Assembly (NCBI GenBank): GCA_026414765.1
Contig: JAOAIJ010000021.1
Coordinates: 1-64,000, forward strand
Reading direction: 5' to 3'
DNA: 64,000 nucleotides
DNA from: Clostridia bacterium
GTDB taxonomy: Bacteria > Bacillota > Clostridia > Acetivibrionales > DSM-27016
The position numbers and the translations under genes were made by a program. Shown in pieces: positions 17,439-26,726 of the stretch (its first letter is position 1; every line of letters starts with the position of its first letter). Below the pieces are notes generated by a model that saw nothing but the letters and a program-made list of their open reading frames with translations, did no database searches and had not been told where the DNA came from.

Positions 17439-20400
17439 ATGTTTAAAAAACTGGGAACCTGTCTTGTATTTATAATCCTGACTTTTTTCACATATGTCAA
17501 TGTTAGTGCAAATCCTATAGAAATCAAATACCAGGTCGAGAAGAACTATCCTCCGTTCAAGTTTGTAAATGGTAGTTACTTAACAGGGTTTGACATTGAA
17601 TTCGGGAGTCTTATTTTCAATAGTGAGGACTATAAAATAGAATACTCAACCGATATATGGGAAAATGTCTATGCCAGACTAAAAAACGGTGAAATAGATA
17701 CATGTGGCCTATTATCCATAACCAATGAACGGAAAAAGGAAATAATATATTCCGAACCTGTACTGAAAACTCATCAGGCACTTTTCACAAGTAAAGGAAG
17801 GCAGGGAATCAATCTTGATAATTTGCGTGCATTCAAGGTTATGGTAATGAAAGGCTCTTATAGTGAGAGGGTTTTAAAGGACACTTTGGGGGTGGATAAA
17901 TATATAACCTACACTGATGTGAGCATAGCGCTAGATGAGCTTGTTGAAAAGCGTGTAGATGCTATTTTTGGAAATAGGGAAGTGATTAATTTCACTTTGT
18001 TAAGTAAGGGAATAGTGGGAGAGGTTGAATGCTTAAGGACAGAGAAGTTCAATATAGACTTTGCATATGGGATAAATAAAGACAAACCAGAATTAGCTGA
18101 GTACATAAACGCCAGAATCAAATCCTTGAAAAAATCCGGAGTATTTGAGGAACTTTATCAGAAGTATTTTTTCGATCATTCCGATTATTATAAAGAGTCA
18201 TTAAAGCAAAAGTGGATAGCTGGTTTTGTAATTGTAGCAGTACTTATATTTGTGCTGGTCGTTATCATTCAGAGGTATATAGAATTCTTGAGAAAAAGGA
18301 TCAGAGGGGCAACCAGGGAGTTGTTGAAACAAAAAAACTTTCTTAATAGTATTGTTGATAATGCAAATATTATGATTGTTATCTGGGATATGGAAGGCAA
18401 TCTGATAAAATTCAACAAATTTTCTGAAGCCAGGACAGGATTTAGAGAAGAAGAAGTGCTAGGGCAAAAGTGGTTCGATGTCATAATTCCACGCGATATA
18501 TATAATGAGATGATAGATGCTTTTGAAAGAATAAAAAAGGGTGAGCTGGCTGTTAACCATGAAAACCCTATTCTTTGCAAAGATGGAAGGTTGATCGACA
18601 TTCTTTGGAATAACAGCATTCTATATGATGCCTCAGGAAATCAGGAGGTAGTGATATCAACTGGTGTAGATATCACAGATCGGAAAAAGACTGAAAGAAA
18701 GCTTATGGAAAGCTTTGAGGCGTTAGAGGCTGCGCATGAAGAACTGTCTGCTACTGAGGAGGAATTAAAGTCAAATTACTTTGAACTGCAAAAAAGCAGG
18801 GATGCATTGAGTGAAAGTGAAGAACGCTACAGGCTTGCTGTAGAAGGGTCAAATGATGCTCTCTGGGATTTTGACGTTCTGACTAACAGACTGTTCATAT
18901 CGGCGCGTGGCAAGCAGATTGCAGGTTATTCAAAGGATGAAGAGTTGGAAAATGAGATGTTTATTGAACTCATCCATCCTGATGACAAGGCAAAATACCT
19001 ACAGTATATGCGGTCGTTTTTTACCGGTAAAGAAAAAAGTGCACAGCTTGAATACAGAATAATCTCGCAGGACGGAAACACAGTATGGGTATTGAGCAGG
19101 GGTAAAGGAATATGGGATTCTTCAGGAAAACTTGTCAGAGTTGCAGGGTCCTTTATGGATATAACTATAAGGAAAGAAGCTGAGAGAGAAATCCATCAGC
19201 TTGCATATTATGATACATTGACACATCTGCCAAACAGAGTACTCCTGATAGACAGGCTTAATATGGTGCTTGCGGAATCCAAAAGAAATAAGAATATGGG
19301 TGCACTATTATATCTAGATCTGGATAATTTCAAGACGATAAACGATACTCAGGGTCATGCGTTTGGAGATGAGCTTCTTAAAAAGATTTCCGACAAATTG
19401 AAGTATTGTGTACGTGAGTATGATACAGTGGCGCGTTTGGGAGGGGATGAGTTTGTAATACTTCAGCCCAGAATAAATGCAGCCGATGATGCTGTTCGTC
19501 TTGCGGGCAGGATCATAAGCGCCATACAGGAACCATGGGTCATCAGCGGCAGAGACTACTATATTACATGCAGTATAGGGATTACTATATATCCGAATGA
19601 CGGGAAAGATGGGCCTACATTGTTGAAAAATGCCGATATGGCCATGTATACTGCTAAGGAACTTGGCCGCAACAACTATCAGTTATATGAAAAGAATATG
19701 AATGTCAGAATAATGGAAAAGCTTGTCATGGAAAATGATATGAGAAGGGCAATAGATAGGAATGAGTTTGTAGTCTTTTACCAGCCACAGATTGATATTG
19801 CTACAGGAGCAATTACAGGTGTGGAAGCATTGATACGATGGGTTCATCCTGAACACGGCATGATTCCGCCGCTAAAATTTATTCCTTTAGCAGAGGAGAC
19901 AGGTTTAGTTATAACAATAGGAGAATGGGTGCTGCGGACAGCGTGTAAACAAAACAGAAAGTGGAGAAGCGAAGGGATAGAAAATCTGAATATGGCAGTG
20001 AATCTTTCTGCGCGTCAATTCCAGCAAAAAGACCTGGTTGAAATGATAAGCAGGGTTTTGGAGGAAACCGGCATGACTCCTGAATTACTGGAGCTGGAAA
20101 TTACTGAGAGTATAGCGATGCAGGACCTGAATTACACGATGACTGTCCTGAACAGCCTGAGGGATATGGGTATAAGGGTTTCGCTAGACGATTTCGGCAC
20201 AGGTTATTCATCGCTTAATTACCTGAAAAATTTACCAATAAGCACATTGAAAATTGATAAGCATTTCGTGCAGGAGATTACCAATAATTCGAAAGAGGAA
20301 GCTATAGCAAAAGCTGTTATTTCTATGGCACACAGTATGATGCTTAGTGTAACTGCTGAAGGTGTAGAAACGGTAGACCAGTTGACATTCCTCAAAGAGC

Positions 20401-20498
20401 AGGGGTGTGACAAGGTGCAGGGGTACTTTTTCAGCAAGCCTTTGCCGGCAGAAGAACTTGAGGCATTGCTGAAACAGGATAGAATACTCCATCCGTAG
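17439..20498 (+). CDS. Periplasmic-sensor PAS-PAS-GGDEF-EAL cyclic-di-GMP enzyme
   Basis: A 1019-residue protein. Order: signal peptide (1-25), extracytoplasmic bacterial SBP_3 ligand-binding domain (about 28-245), membrane segment (about 258-282), PAS (about 300-415), coiled coil, PAS_3 (about 455-590), GGDEF (about 600-765), EAL (about 775-1015). The GGDEF site is intact (RLGGDEF near 667) and carries an RxxD inhibitory I-site five residues earlier (REYD). The EAL domain keeps VEALIRW, NLSARQF, LELEITES and DDFGTGYSSL. Both synthesis and breakdown of c-di-GMP are therefore possible. The sensor domain is of the amino-acid-binding type; its ligand is unknown. It is a stand-alone gene with its own promoter. 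Confidence 0.93.
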   Translation: MFKKLGTCLVFIILTFFTYVNVSANPIEIKYQVEKNYPPFKFVNGSYLTGFDIEFGSLIFNSEDYKIEYSTDIWENVYARLKNGEIDTCGLLSITNERKKEIIYSEPVLKTHQALFTSKGRQGINLDNLRAFKVMVMKGSYSERVLKDTLGVDKYITYTDVSIALDELVEKRVDAIFGNREVINFTLLSKGIVGEVECLRTEKFNIDFAYGINKDKPELAEYINARIKSLKKSGVFEELYQKYFFDHSDYYKESLKQKWIAGFVIVAVLIFVLVVIIQRYIEFLRKRIRGATRELLKQKNFLNSIVDNANIMIVIWDMEGNLIKFNKFSEARTGFREEEVLGQKWFDVIIPRDIYNEMIDAFERIKKGELAVNHENPILCKDGRLIDILWNNSILYDASGNQEVVISTGVDITDRKKTERKLMESFEALEAAHEELSATEEELKSNYFELQKSRDALSESEERYRLAVEGSNDALWDFDVLTNRLFISARGKQIAGYSKDEELENEMFIELIHPDDKAKYLQYMRSFFTGKEKSAQLEYRIISQDGNTVWVLSRGKGIWDSSGKLVRVAGSFMDITIRKEAEREIHQLAYYDTLTHLPNRVLLIDRLNMVLAESKRNKNMGALLYLDLDNFKTINDTQGHAFGDELLKKISDKLKYCVREYDTVARLGGDEFVILQPRINAADDAVRLAGRIISAIQEPWVISGRDYYITCSIGITIYPNDGKDGPTLLKNADMAMYTAKELGRNNYQLYEKNMNVRIMEKLVMENDMRRAIDRNEFVVFYQPQIDIATGAITGVEALIRWVHPEHGMIPPLKFIPLAEETGLVITIGEWVLRTACKQNRKWRSEGIENLNMAVNLSARQFQQKDLVEMISRVLEETGMTPELLELEITESIAMQDLNYTMTVLNSLRDMGIRVSLDDFGTGYSSLNYLKNLPISTLKIDKHFVQEITNNSKEEAIAKAVISMAHSMMLSVTAEGVETVDQLTFLKEQGCDKVQGYFFSKPLPAEELEALLKQDRILHP

Positions 20499-20543
20499 TT
20501 ATAGCTGACAAAACTTGTAGAGTTTTTATGAAAGGATATATTT

Positions 20544-20813
20544 ATGAAGGATTTTACCTATAAGACCAGGTTGGTTTGTTCAAGAGGGATAACATTTTCT
20601 GTCGAAGACGGGGTGTTAATGAGTGTTAAATTCAGTATGGGATGTCCGGGAAGCCTTCAGGGAATAGGGAGCCTTGTGGAAGGGATGGCAGTTGTTGAGG
20701 TAATTAGGCGTCTCAAAGGTATTGATTGCATGAACAAGGGTACATCATGTCCGGATCAACTGGCAAAGGCTTTGGAAGAGTATGTTGAAGCTGAAAAAAA
20801 TAAAGTATGTTGA
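20544..20813 (+). CDS. TSCPD-domain protein (TIGR03905-like)
   Basis: An 89-residue protein with cysteines in RLVCSRG, SMGCPGSLQGI, GIDCMNKG and TSCPDQLAKAL. The last motif defines the TSCPD domain, found alone in small clostridial proteins and at the C-terminus of some ribonucleotide reductases. The cysteine pattern suggests metal binding or redox chemistry; the function is unknown. It lies 45 bases after the GGDEF-EAL gene and could be co-transcribed with it. Confidence 0.85.
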   Translation: MKDFTYKTRLVCSRGITFSVEDGVLMSVKFSMGCPGSLQGIGSLVEGMAVVEVIRRLKGIDCMNKGTSCPDQLAKALEEYVEAEKNKVC

Positions 20814-20914
20814 ATTTTTACTAAAAACTTTTTAATTATTGTAGGTAAAAAGCATAAAAAGCTTACGAATACAGTATATATAGTTTTTTATGGAATAATG
20901 AACGGAGGATTAGT

Positions 20915-21748
20915 TTGATAATCGATACACATGTACATATAGGAAATGCTATAGGTAAATGCATGACAAAAGAGATGGTAATAGAATCAATGGAAAGATA
21001 TGAAATCGACTTTTCATTGGTATCGAATTTATCATCTGTAGAATATGATGGTGATTTAAATCCAATACCAATGATTTTGCAAAAAAGCCAGCTAGCTTCC
21101 TTTGAAGAAAGCATAGACTTTGCGAGAAGACATCCGGATATGATTGGAATATTGCCATGGATAAAGCCTGCAACAGAAAGACCGGATGAGGATTTCTGGC
21201 GGCTGATGGAAGAAAATTCGGACATAGTATATGGTATAAAGGTACATCCCTTCCATTCTAAGACTTATTTCGATTCTCCTAAGATGGAATCGTATATCCA
21301 ATTGGCTCAGAAATTTCATATACCGGTTTTTAGCCATACAGGGGGGTGCGAAGAAGCACATCCGATACATGTATATAATATGGCGGTAAAGTATCCGGAC
21401 GTCAATTTTGTTATGGTTCATATGGGATTAGGTACAGACAATCAGGAGGCAATAGAATTATTGGGAAAAGCCCCAAATTTATACGCAGATACAACATGGG
21501 TACCCATAAGTAGTATTATTGAAATAGTTAAGAATTTCGGGAGTGATCGAGTGTTTTTTGGTAGTGACAATCCTATAGATGGTGTAGATACCTATCACCA
21601 TAATCCAAAGGGAGAGTTATCTGTTTATCAGCAGTATTTTAATGAACTGGAACGAAAAATCGGATCGGAGCACTATCAGAACATAATGTATAAAAATGCA
21701 ATGAATGTACTAGGGGTAAAAATAAAGAATAGAGAGAGTTTGCTATAA
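20915..21748 (+). CDS. Amidohydrolase-family (TIM-barrel) metal-dependent hydrolase
   Basis: A 277-residue protein with the amidohydrolase-2 layout. The N-terminal metal motif IDTHVHIGN is followed by GIKVHPFHSK, a mid-barrel histidine in FSHTGG, MVHMGLG, and the C-terminal aspartate in RVFFGSDNPIDG. It may be a decarboxylase or hydrolase; the substrate cannot be assigned. The start is TTG at 20915 with GGAGG seven bases upstream. It is followed by a strong hairpin shared with the convergent cotJC gene. Confidence 0.82.
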   Translation: MIIDTHVHIGNAIGKCMTKEMVIESMERYEIDFSLVSNLSSVEYDGDLNPIPMILQKSQLASFEESIDFARRHPDMIGILPWIKPATERPDEDFWRLMEENSDIVYGIKVHPFHSKTYFDSPKMESYIQLAQKFHIPVFSHTGGCEEAHPIHVYNMAVKYPDVNFVMVHMGLGTDNQEAIELLGKAPNLYADTTWVPISSIIEIVKNFGSDRVFFGSDNPIDGVDTYHHNPKGELSVYQQYFNELERKIGSEHYQNIMYKNAMNVLGVKIKNRESLL

Positions 21749-21781
21749 AGACGTATTGGGCCGGAGGCCTAATACGTCTTC
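21749..21781. terminator. Bidirectional terminator between amidohydrolase and cotJC
   Basis: A 14-bp stem with outer arms AGACGTATT/AATACGTCT and inner GGCC pairs closes on a 3-base loop. It starts right after one stop codon and contains the stop codon of cotJC. T-rich sequence follows on both strands but is short. Confidence 0.75.
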
Positions 21782-22356
21782 TTAATATAAAAATTCTTTT
21801 GAGCCAGCTTTTCCTCAACAATCCTCAGAGCTTCACCAAACCGCTGGAAATGTACTACTTCTCTTTCTCTCAAAAATCTCAAAGGGTCAATTACATCAGG
21901 GTCATCAGTAAGATTAATCAGGTTTTCATAAGTAGCTCTTGCCTTTTGCTCAGCCGCAAGATCTTCATGCAAATCGGCAATAGGGTCCCCTTTTGATTGG
22001 ATATATGCTGCTGTAAATGGCACTCCGGCTGCACTTACAGGATATATTGCATGATCATGGTCTGAGTAATATGCACCCAAACCCTCTTTTTCAAGAACAT
22101 CCGCAGGGACTCCCTTTGTAAGCTGGTATACCATGGAACCGACCATTTCTAAATGGGCCATTTCTTCGGTACCTATGTCATTTAAGATAGCCTTTGCTTC
22201 CTCCGTAGGCATGCTGAATCTCTGACTGAGATATCTCAAGGAAGCTGCCAATTCTCCATCCGGCCCGCCATATTGAGTTATAATGTATTTTGCCATTTTT
22301 GGGTTGCATGTTTTTATCTTAACAGGATATTCAAGTTTTTTCTCATAAATCCACAT
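21769..22356 (-). CDS. cotJC: Spore coat protein CotJC (manganese-catalase-like)
   Basis: A 195-residue ferritin-like four-helix protein starting MWIYEKKLEYPV. The metal-ligand pattern GTEEMAHLEMV and a second helix pair (EDLAAEQKARATYENL, REREVVHFQRF) supply the glutamates and histidines of a dinuclear manganese centre. Members are spore coat components related to Mn-catalase. The start at 22356 is chosen because AAGGGGG lies seven bases upstream; an earlier in-frame ATG would overlap cotJB. It is the third gene of a cotJABC operon, in the usual order. Confidence 0.94.
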   Translation of the reverse strand: MWIYEKKLEYPVKIKTCNPKMAKYIITQYGGPDGELAASLRYLSQRFSMPTEEAKAILNDIGTEEMAHLEMVGSMVYQLTKGVPADVLEKEGLGAYYSDHDHAIYPVSAAGVPFTAAYIQSKGDPIADLHEDLAAEQKARATYENLINLTDDPDVIDPLRFLREREVVHFQRFGEALRIVEEKLAQKNFYIKKTY

Positions 22357-22358
22357 CG

Positions 22359-22613
22359 CTATATCCCCCTTTCCCAAGGCCACGGATCTTCTATCCAACG
22401 CCATTTGTTCCCTAAATTTGGTGTCATTGGAGTCAATGGTCCATACAGTCTTTCAAACTGTATTCTGAGCATGTTCGACCTCTGAACTGCACTGTTATAT
22501 ATGGCTAATGCCCTGCTATCACAAGGGTGAGTATCAAGATACAGGTGTAAGTCTATAACGGTAAAATCTGCAGCCATTACTTCTTTTAAAAGTTGTTCAC
22601 GATTCATGTCCAT
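22359..22613 (-). CDS. cotJB: Spore coat protein CotJB
   Basis: An 84-residue protein with the CotJB landmarks EVMAADFTVIDLHLYLDTHPCD and the tryptophan-rich tail WRWIEDPWPWE. It is part of the cotJABC coat operon, made in the mother cell during sporulation in related bacteria. It ends two bases before the cotJC start, and cotJA ends 12 bases before its own start. Confidence 0.93.
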   Translation of the reverse strand: MDMNREQLLKEVMAADFTVIDLHLYLDTHPCDSRALAIYNSAVQRSNMLRIQFERLYGPLTPMTPNLGNKWRWIEDPWPWERGI

Positions 22614-22625
22614 TTTCTACACCTC

Positions 22626-22850
22626 CTATGCATCAACTGTATATTCCGGATCAGTCCCGTAAGGTCTGTCAAGTTCAGGGAATATAGTCCCACTTTCAAG
22701 GCCTTTCATAGGAGGATATATACAGTTAAGGTATTGAATAGGTACATAAGCATGAGCCAGCTGTGGCATTACAGGCATTATGGGGAGAGGAATGCACTGA
22801 GGATATAATGGTTGGATATTGTTAGGTATTATAGCCGGATTGTCATTCAT
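22626..22850 (-). CDS. cotJA: Spore coat-associated protein CotJA
   Basis: A 74-residue proline-rich protein. The conserved part is LAHAYVPIQYLNCIYPPMKGLESGTIFPELDRPY, of which the core is AYVPIQ plus GTIFPEL. It is the first gene of cotJABC. CGGAGG lies six bases upstream of the ATG. The upstream region has a CATA-type -10 candidate for a mother-cell sigma factor, but the spacing to a -35 is not good. Confidence 0.9.
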   Translation of the reverse strand: MNDNPAIIPNNIQPLYPQCIPLPIMPVMPQLAHAYVPIQYLNCIYPPMKGLESGTIFPELDRPYGTDPEYTVDA

Positions 22851-22931
22851 AGTATTCCTCCGATAATAATTACTTTATTTCATAATATTCAATATTATGT
22901 TAAATGGTTCAATTATTTTCTTGCGGTATCG

Positions 22932-22960
22932 GATACACTAATTAATAGTTCTGGTATAAT
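22932..22960 (+). promoter_or_regulatory. Probable extended -10 promoter of the nitrilase-family gene
   Basis: TGGTATAAT (extended -10, TATAAT at 22955-22960) has a weak -35 (GATACA, 22932-22937) 17 bases upstream. Confidence 0.5.
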
Positions 22961-22990
22961 ATACTTAAAAAAGTTTGCATTGGTGGGATT

Positions 22991-23824
22991 ATGATGAAAG
23001 AAAGATTTAAACTTGCGGTTTGCCAGATGGAAGTCACGGAAGACAAAAAGGAAAACATAAAAAAGGCTGTTTGCTTAATAAAAGAAGCAGCTGAAAATAA
23101 AGCTGAACTTGTTGTATTACCGGAAATGTTCAACTGTCCCTATGATAACAAAATGTTTCCTATATTTGCTGAAGAATTAGATGGCGGTGAGACAGTAACT
23201 GCTTTAAAAGAGGCTGCAGCACAGGCAGGTGTTTACGTAGCAGCGGGTTCAATACCTGAATCAAGTGAAAACAAAATATATAATACCAGCATTATATTTG
23301 ACAAAAAAGGCAGTATTATCGCAAAGCACAGGAAAATGCATCTGTTTGATATTAATATACCCGGAAAGATAGTATTTAAGGAATCTGATATACTTGCACC
23401 CGGGGATGAGGTTACTGTGGTAGACACTGAACTGTGTAAATTGGGCATTGCAATATGCTACGATATGAGATTTCCTGAATTATTCAGGATTATGGCATTA
23501 AAGGGGGCGGAACTCGTTTTGGTGCCCGGTGCCTTCAATATGGTTACAGGACCGGCACACTGGGAATCTTTGATACGTATCAGGGCAGTAGACAATCAGG
23601 TTTATGTAGCGGCAGCATCACCTGCAAGAAATATAAATTCCGGCTATGTAGCTTATGGAAATTCCATGATAGCTGAGCCTTGGGGAAATATCATATCAAG
23701 AACTGATGAACGTGAGAGTATAATATACGCAGATATTGATTCGGCTCATATGGAAAAGGTGCGGAATGAACTGCCGCTACTTAAAAATCGCCGGACTGAT
23801 ATATATGAATTGAAAGAAAAATAA
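22991..23824 (+). CDS. Carbon-nitrogen hydrolase (nitrilase superfamily, omega-amidase-like)
   Basis: A 277-residue nitrilase-superfamily protein with the full Glu-Lys-Cys triad. The glutamate is in LVVLPEMFN, the lysine in KHRKMHLFDI and the cysteine in LGIAICYDMRFPEL. The arrangement and the DIDIPG-like loop (FDINIPG) match Nit2/omega-amidase relatives, which hydrolyse alpha-ketoglutaramate-type amides. The exact substrate is not fixed by sequence. Either of two adjacent ATG codons can serve as start; GGTGGG precedes both. It is a single gene between cotJ (divergent) and rpsO. Confidence 0.88.
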   Translation: MMKERFKLAVCQMEVTEDKKENIKKAVCLIKEAAENKAELVVLPEMFNCPYDNKMFPIFAEELDGGETVTALKEAAAQAGVYVAAGSIPESSENKIYNTSIIFDKKGSIIAKHRKMHLFDINIPGKIVFKESDILAPGDEVTVVDTELCKLGIAICYDMRFPELFRIMALKGAELVLVPGAFNMVTGPAHWESLIRIRAVDNQVYVAAASPARNINSGYVAYGNSMIAEPWGNIISRTDERESIIYADIDSAHMEKVRNELPLLKNRRTDIYELKEK

Positions 23825-23951
23825 ATTATTTACAATTGACAAATAGTATGCTAAAATAACTTGGTATGATTATAACCATTTGCTGGGTTATTGGAAGACT
23901 CCGACCAATTACCGGGCTAATGGCGATTTAAAATGAGGAGGATTTATTATC

Positions 23952-24215
23952 ATGTTTAAAGAACAGAAACAAGAAATTATCGGAAAGTTTAAAATTCACG
24001 AGAATGACACAGGGTCACCTGAGGTTCAGATTGCAATTCTTACAGAAAGAATCAATCATTTGAACGACCACTTGAAGGTACACAAGAAAGACCATCATTC
24101 AAGAAGAGGTCTTTTAAAGATGGTTGGACAGAGAAGAGGGCTGTTGAACTATCTTCAGAACAACGATATTGACAGATATCGTTCAATAGTTGAAAAGCTT
24201 AGCCTTAGAAAATAA
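23952..24215 (+). CDS. rpsO: 30S ribosomal protein S15
   Basis: An 87-residue S15, the normal length. Landmarks are the [19 protein letters not shown] helix, [19 protein letters not shown] and [11 protein letters not shown]. It binds 16S rRNA helices 20-22 early in 30S assembly. It begins the rpsO-pnp block, as in Bacillus and Escherichia. AGGAGG precedes the start. The 127-base leader has an imperfect hairpin that could serve S15 feedback, but this is not clear enough to annotate. Confidence 0.98.
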   Translation: MFKEQKQEIIGKFKIHENDTGSPEVQIAILTERINHLNDHLKVHKKDHHSRRGLLKMVGQRRGLLNYLQNNDIDRYRSIVEKLSLRK

Positions 24216-24216
24216 T

Positions 24217-24246
24217 AATGAGCGGAGACATCCGCTCATTATTTGT
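24217..24246 (+). terminator. Terminator downstream of rpsO
   Basis: A perfect 10-bp stem AATGAGCGGA/TCCGCTCATT with a 4-base loop is followed by ATTTGTT. The T-run is weak, so readthrough into pnp is possible. Confidence 0.7.
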
Positions 24247-24413
24247 TAATATGGTATATTAGCACGTTTCTAACAATATTGATTTTTTCAAAAATTTATT
24301 TCTATAGGTAGCTGTTATAGAAGAATTTTTTGGCTAAATATCAAAAAAGGAAATGTGCAATAATATATAAAAACAATTAAAGTTACGTAAAGATAAACAA
24401 CAGGCAGTAGAAG

Positions 24414-24494
24414 GTAGATTGTACATCAAACAGAATATCCCTAATCCTTAATCTGTGAAGTTTTGGTGTAGAATCTACATGCTACAGTCTGTAG
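24414..24494 (+). promoter_or_regulatory. Structured 5' leader of pnp (two hairpins)
   Basis: A long stem joins GTAGATT (24414-24420) with AATCTAC (24472-24478). It continues inward through nine more pairs with one single-base internal mismatch. A second hairpin, CTACAG/CTGTAG, occupies 24482-24494, just before the ribosome site. In Escherichia coli pnp is autoregulated through a double-stranded leader cut by RNase III; a similar design is possible here. The rest of the 303-base gap between rpsO and pnp is AT-rich with nothing else clear. Confidence 0.5.
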
Positions 24495-24518
24495 TTTATT
24501 ACAGAAGGAGGCATGAAA

Positions 24519-26630
24519 ATGGAAAAAATATTCAGTATGGAGTTGGCAGGAAGAAAGCTGATTGTAGAAACAGGGAAACTGGCTCAATTGGCAAATGGAT
24601 CAGCGTTAATCAGGTATGGTGATACTGTCGTTCTTTCTTCCGCTACAGCATCAGCAGCTCCAAGGGAGGGAATAGACTTCTTCCCGTTAAGTGTTGATTA
24701 TGAAGAAAGATTATATGCAGTTGGGAAAATTCCTGGGGGCTTTATCAAAAGAGAGGGTAAACCTTCAGAAAAAGCAATACTTACATCCAGGGTTATCGAT
24801 AGACCTATCAGACCCCTTTTTCCAAAGGACTTAAGAAATGATGTAGCTGTGGTAAATACAGTAATGTCAGTTGATCAGGATCATTCACCGGAAATTGCGG
24901 CAATGATTGGTGCTTCCATAGCAATATCAGTATCCGATATCCCGTTTAAAGGACCTATCGGTGGAGTAGTTTTAGGTCTGGTTGATGATGAAATTGTTAT
25001 TAACCCTACCTTGGCACAGAGGGAAGTAAGCAAGATGTATGTTACTCTTGCCGGAACAAAAGACAAAATTACCATGATCGAGGCTGGAGCCAAGGAAGTT
25101 TCGGAAGAAATAATGCTTGAGGCAATCAGGAAAGGTCATGATGAAATAAAGAAAATAGTTAATTTCATAAATGACATCGTCAGTGAAATAGGTAAACCTA
25201 AGTTTGAATATGTATCATCTGATGTTCCGGAGGAAATATTCAAGGCTGTTAAAGAGTTTTCATACCGGTCAATGAGAGAGGCTGTTCTTGCGGTAGACAA
25301 GCAGGATAGGGATGAAAAAATAAGAAAGCTGACTGAAGAAGTTCAGGCAAAATTTGAAGAACAGTATCCGGATATGAAATCTACTATATCTGATGCAATT
25401 TATAAACTTGAGAAAAAGGTAGTGAGAGAATATATTCTGGAAGAGGGCAAGAGGGTAGATGGCAGAAAGTTGGATGAAATCAGACCGTTATCTGCAGAAG
25501 TATCCTTACTGCCAAGGACTCACGGTTCAGGATTATTCCAGCGCGGGCAGACACAGGTTCTCACAACTGTAACCCTTGGTGCTATGGGGGATGTGCAGAT
25601 GCTGGACGGACTGGATGAAGAAGAGACCAAAAGGTATATGCATCATTATAATTTCCCAGGCTACAGTGTAGGTGAAGCAAAAACTTCAAGGGGACCCGGC
25701 AGAAGGGAAATAGGTCATGGTGCACTTGCTGAAAGGGCTTTAGAACCAGTTATTCCGAATGAAGTGGAATTCCCTTATGCTATAAGGCTGGTATCTGAAG
25801 TATTAATGTCAAACGGATCGACATCACAGGGGAGTGTTTGCGGAAGCACTTTAGCACTCATGGATGCCGGTGTGCCTATTAAGAATCCGGTTGCAGGTAT
25901 TTCAGCAGGATTGGTAATGGATGAAAACAATTCTGATAGGTTCGTTACTTTTATGGATATCCAGGGCATAGAAGACTTCTTTGGAGACATGGATTTCAAG
26001 GTTGCTGGTACAAAGGACGGTATTACTGCAATACAAATGGACATAAAAGTTGAAGGATTAAATGAAGAAATAATAAGACAAGCTTTTGAATTGACCAAAA
26101 AGGGCCGTTATCAAATTATTGATGATGTTATTTTGAAAGCTATAGCTGAACCAAGAAAAGAACTTTCGCCTTATGCACCAAAGATATTTACTACCAATAT
26201 TGATCCGGATAAGATCAGAGAGGTAATTGGCCCAGGCGGCAAGATGATAAATAAGATAATCGCAGAAACAGGAGTAAAGATAGATATTGAAGACGATGGA
26301 AGGGTTTTTGTTGCCACTTCCGATACGAATGCAGGCTTGAAGGCTCTAAAAATCATAGAGGGGATTGCGAAAGAAATCCAACCCGGACAGGTTTTCATGG
26401 GCAAAGTTATGCGTATAATGCCTTTTGGCGCATTTGTAGAGTTTTTACCCGGCAAGGAAGGCCTAGTTCATATTTCAAAGCTTGATAAAAAGCGTGTAGA
26501 AAAAGTTGAAGACATTGTTAAGATAGGTGACGAAATACTGGTAAAAGTGATGGAAGTTGATAAACAGGGTAGGATCAATCTTTCTCGAAAAGATGCCATG
26601 GTAGAAAGTGAAGAAGCAAATAAAGAATAA
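24519..26630 (+). CDS. pnp: Polyribonucleotide nucleotidyltransferase (PNPase)
   Basis: A 703-residue enzyme with the standard order: RNase PH-like domain 1 (about 10-215), helical linker, RNase PH-like domain 2 (about 310-540), KH domain (with [16 protein letters not shown]) and S1 domain at the end ([24 protein letters not shown]). It degrades RNA 3' to 5' with phosphate and can add tails. I start at ATG 24519, seven bases after AAGGAGG; the ATG at 24513 is too close to that site. Gene order rpsO-pnp-M16 peptidase-dpaAB is that of Bacillus subtilis. Confidence 0.98.
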   Translation: MEKIFSMELAGRKLIVETGKLAQLANGSALIRYGDTVVLSSATASAAPREGIDFFPLSVDYEERLYAVGKIPGGFIKREGKPSEKAILTSRVIDRPIRPLFPKDLRNDVAVVNTVMSVDQDHSPEIAAMIGASIAISVSDIPFKGPIGGVVLGLVDDEIVINPTLAQREVSKMYVTLAGTKDKITMIEAGAKEVSEEIMLEAIRKGHDEIKKIVNFINDIVSEIGKPKFEYVSSDVPEEIFKAVKEFSYRSMREAVLAVDKQDRDEKIRKLTEEVQAKFEEQYPDMKSTISDAIYKLEKKVVREYILEEGKRVDGRKLDEIRPLSAEVSLLPRTHGSGLFQRGQTQVLTTVTLGAMGDVQMLDGLDEEETKRYMHHYNFPGYSVGEAKTSRGPGRREIGHGALAERALEPVIPNEVEFPYAIRLVSEVLMSNGSTSQGSVCGSTLALMDAGVPIKNPVAGISAGLVMDENNSDRFVTFMDIQGIEDFFGDMDFKVAGTKDGITAIQMDIKVEGLNEEIIRQAFELTKKGRYQIIDDVILKAIAEPRKELSPYAPKIFTTNIDPDKIREVIGPGGKMINKIIAETGVKIDIEDDGRVFVATSDTNAGLKALKIIEGIAKEIQPGQVFMGKVMRIMPFGAFVEFLPGKEGLVHISKLDKKRVEKVEDIVKIGDEILVKVMEVDKQGRINLSRKDAMVESEEANKE

Positions 26631-26726
26631 CAAGCCATAGACGGTTAAGAGGGGGCATTTCTGAACTGGGAGCATATTACTTTTGGTTGGGAATGTCCCT
26701 TTACATCAATTCAAAACGGAGGGATT

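Noticed and set aside
22850-22990. Sigma-E promoter for cotJABC
   Set aside because: A CATAATAT -10 match exists on the minus strand, but the only ATA -35 candidate leaves 14 bases where 16-18 are expected.
23870-23935. S15-binding regulatory leader before rpsO
   Set aside because: There is an imperfect ATTGG...CCAAT hairpin, but I cannot draw the known S15-binding junctions with confidence.
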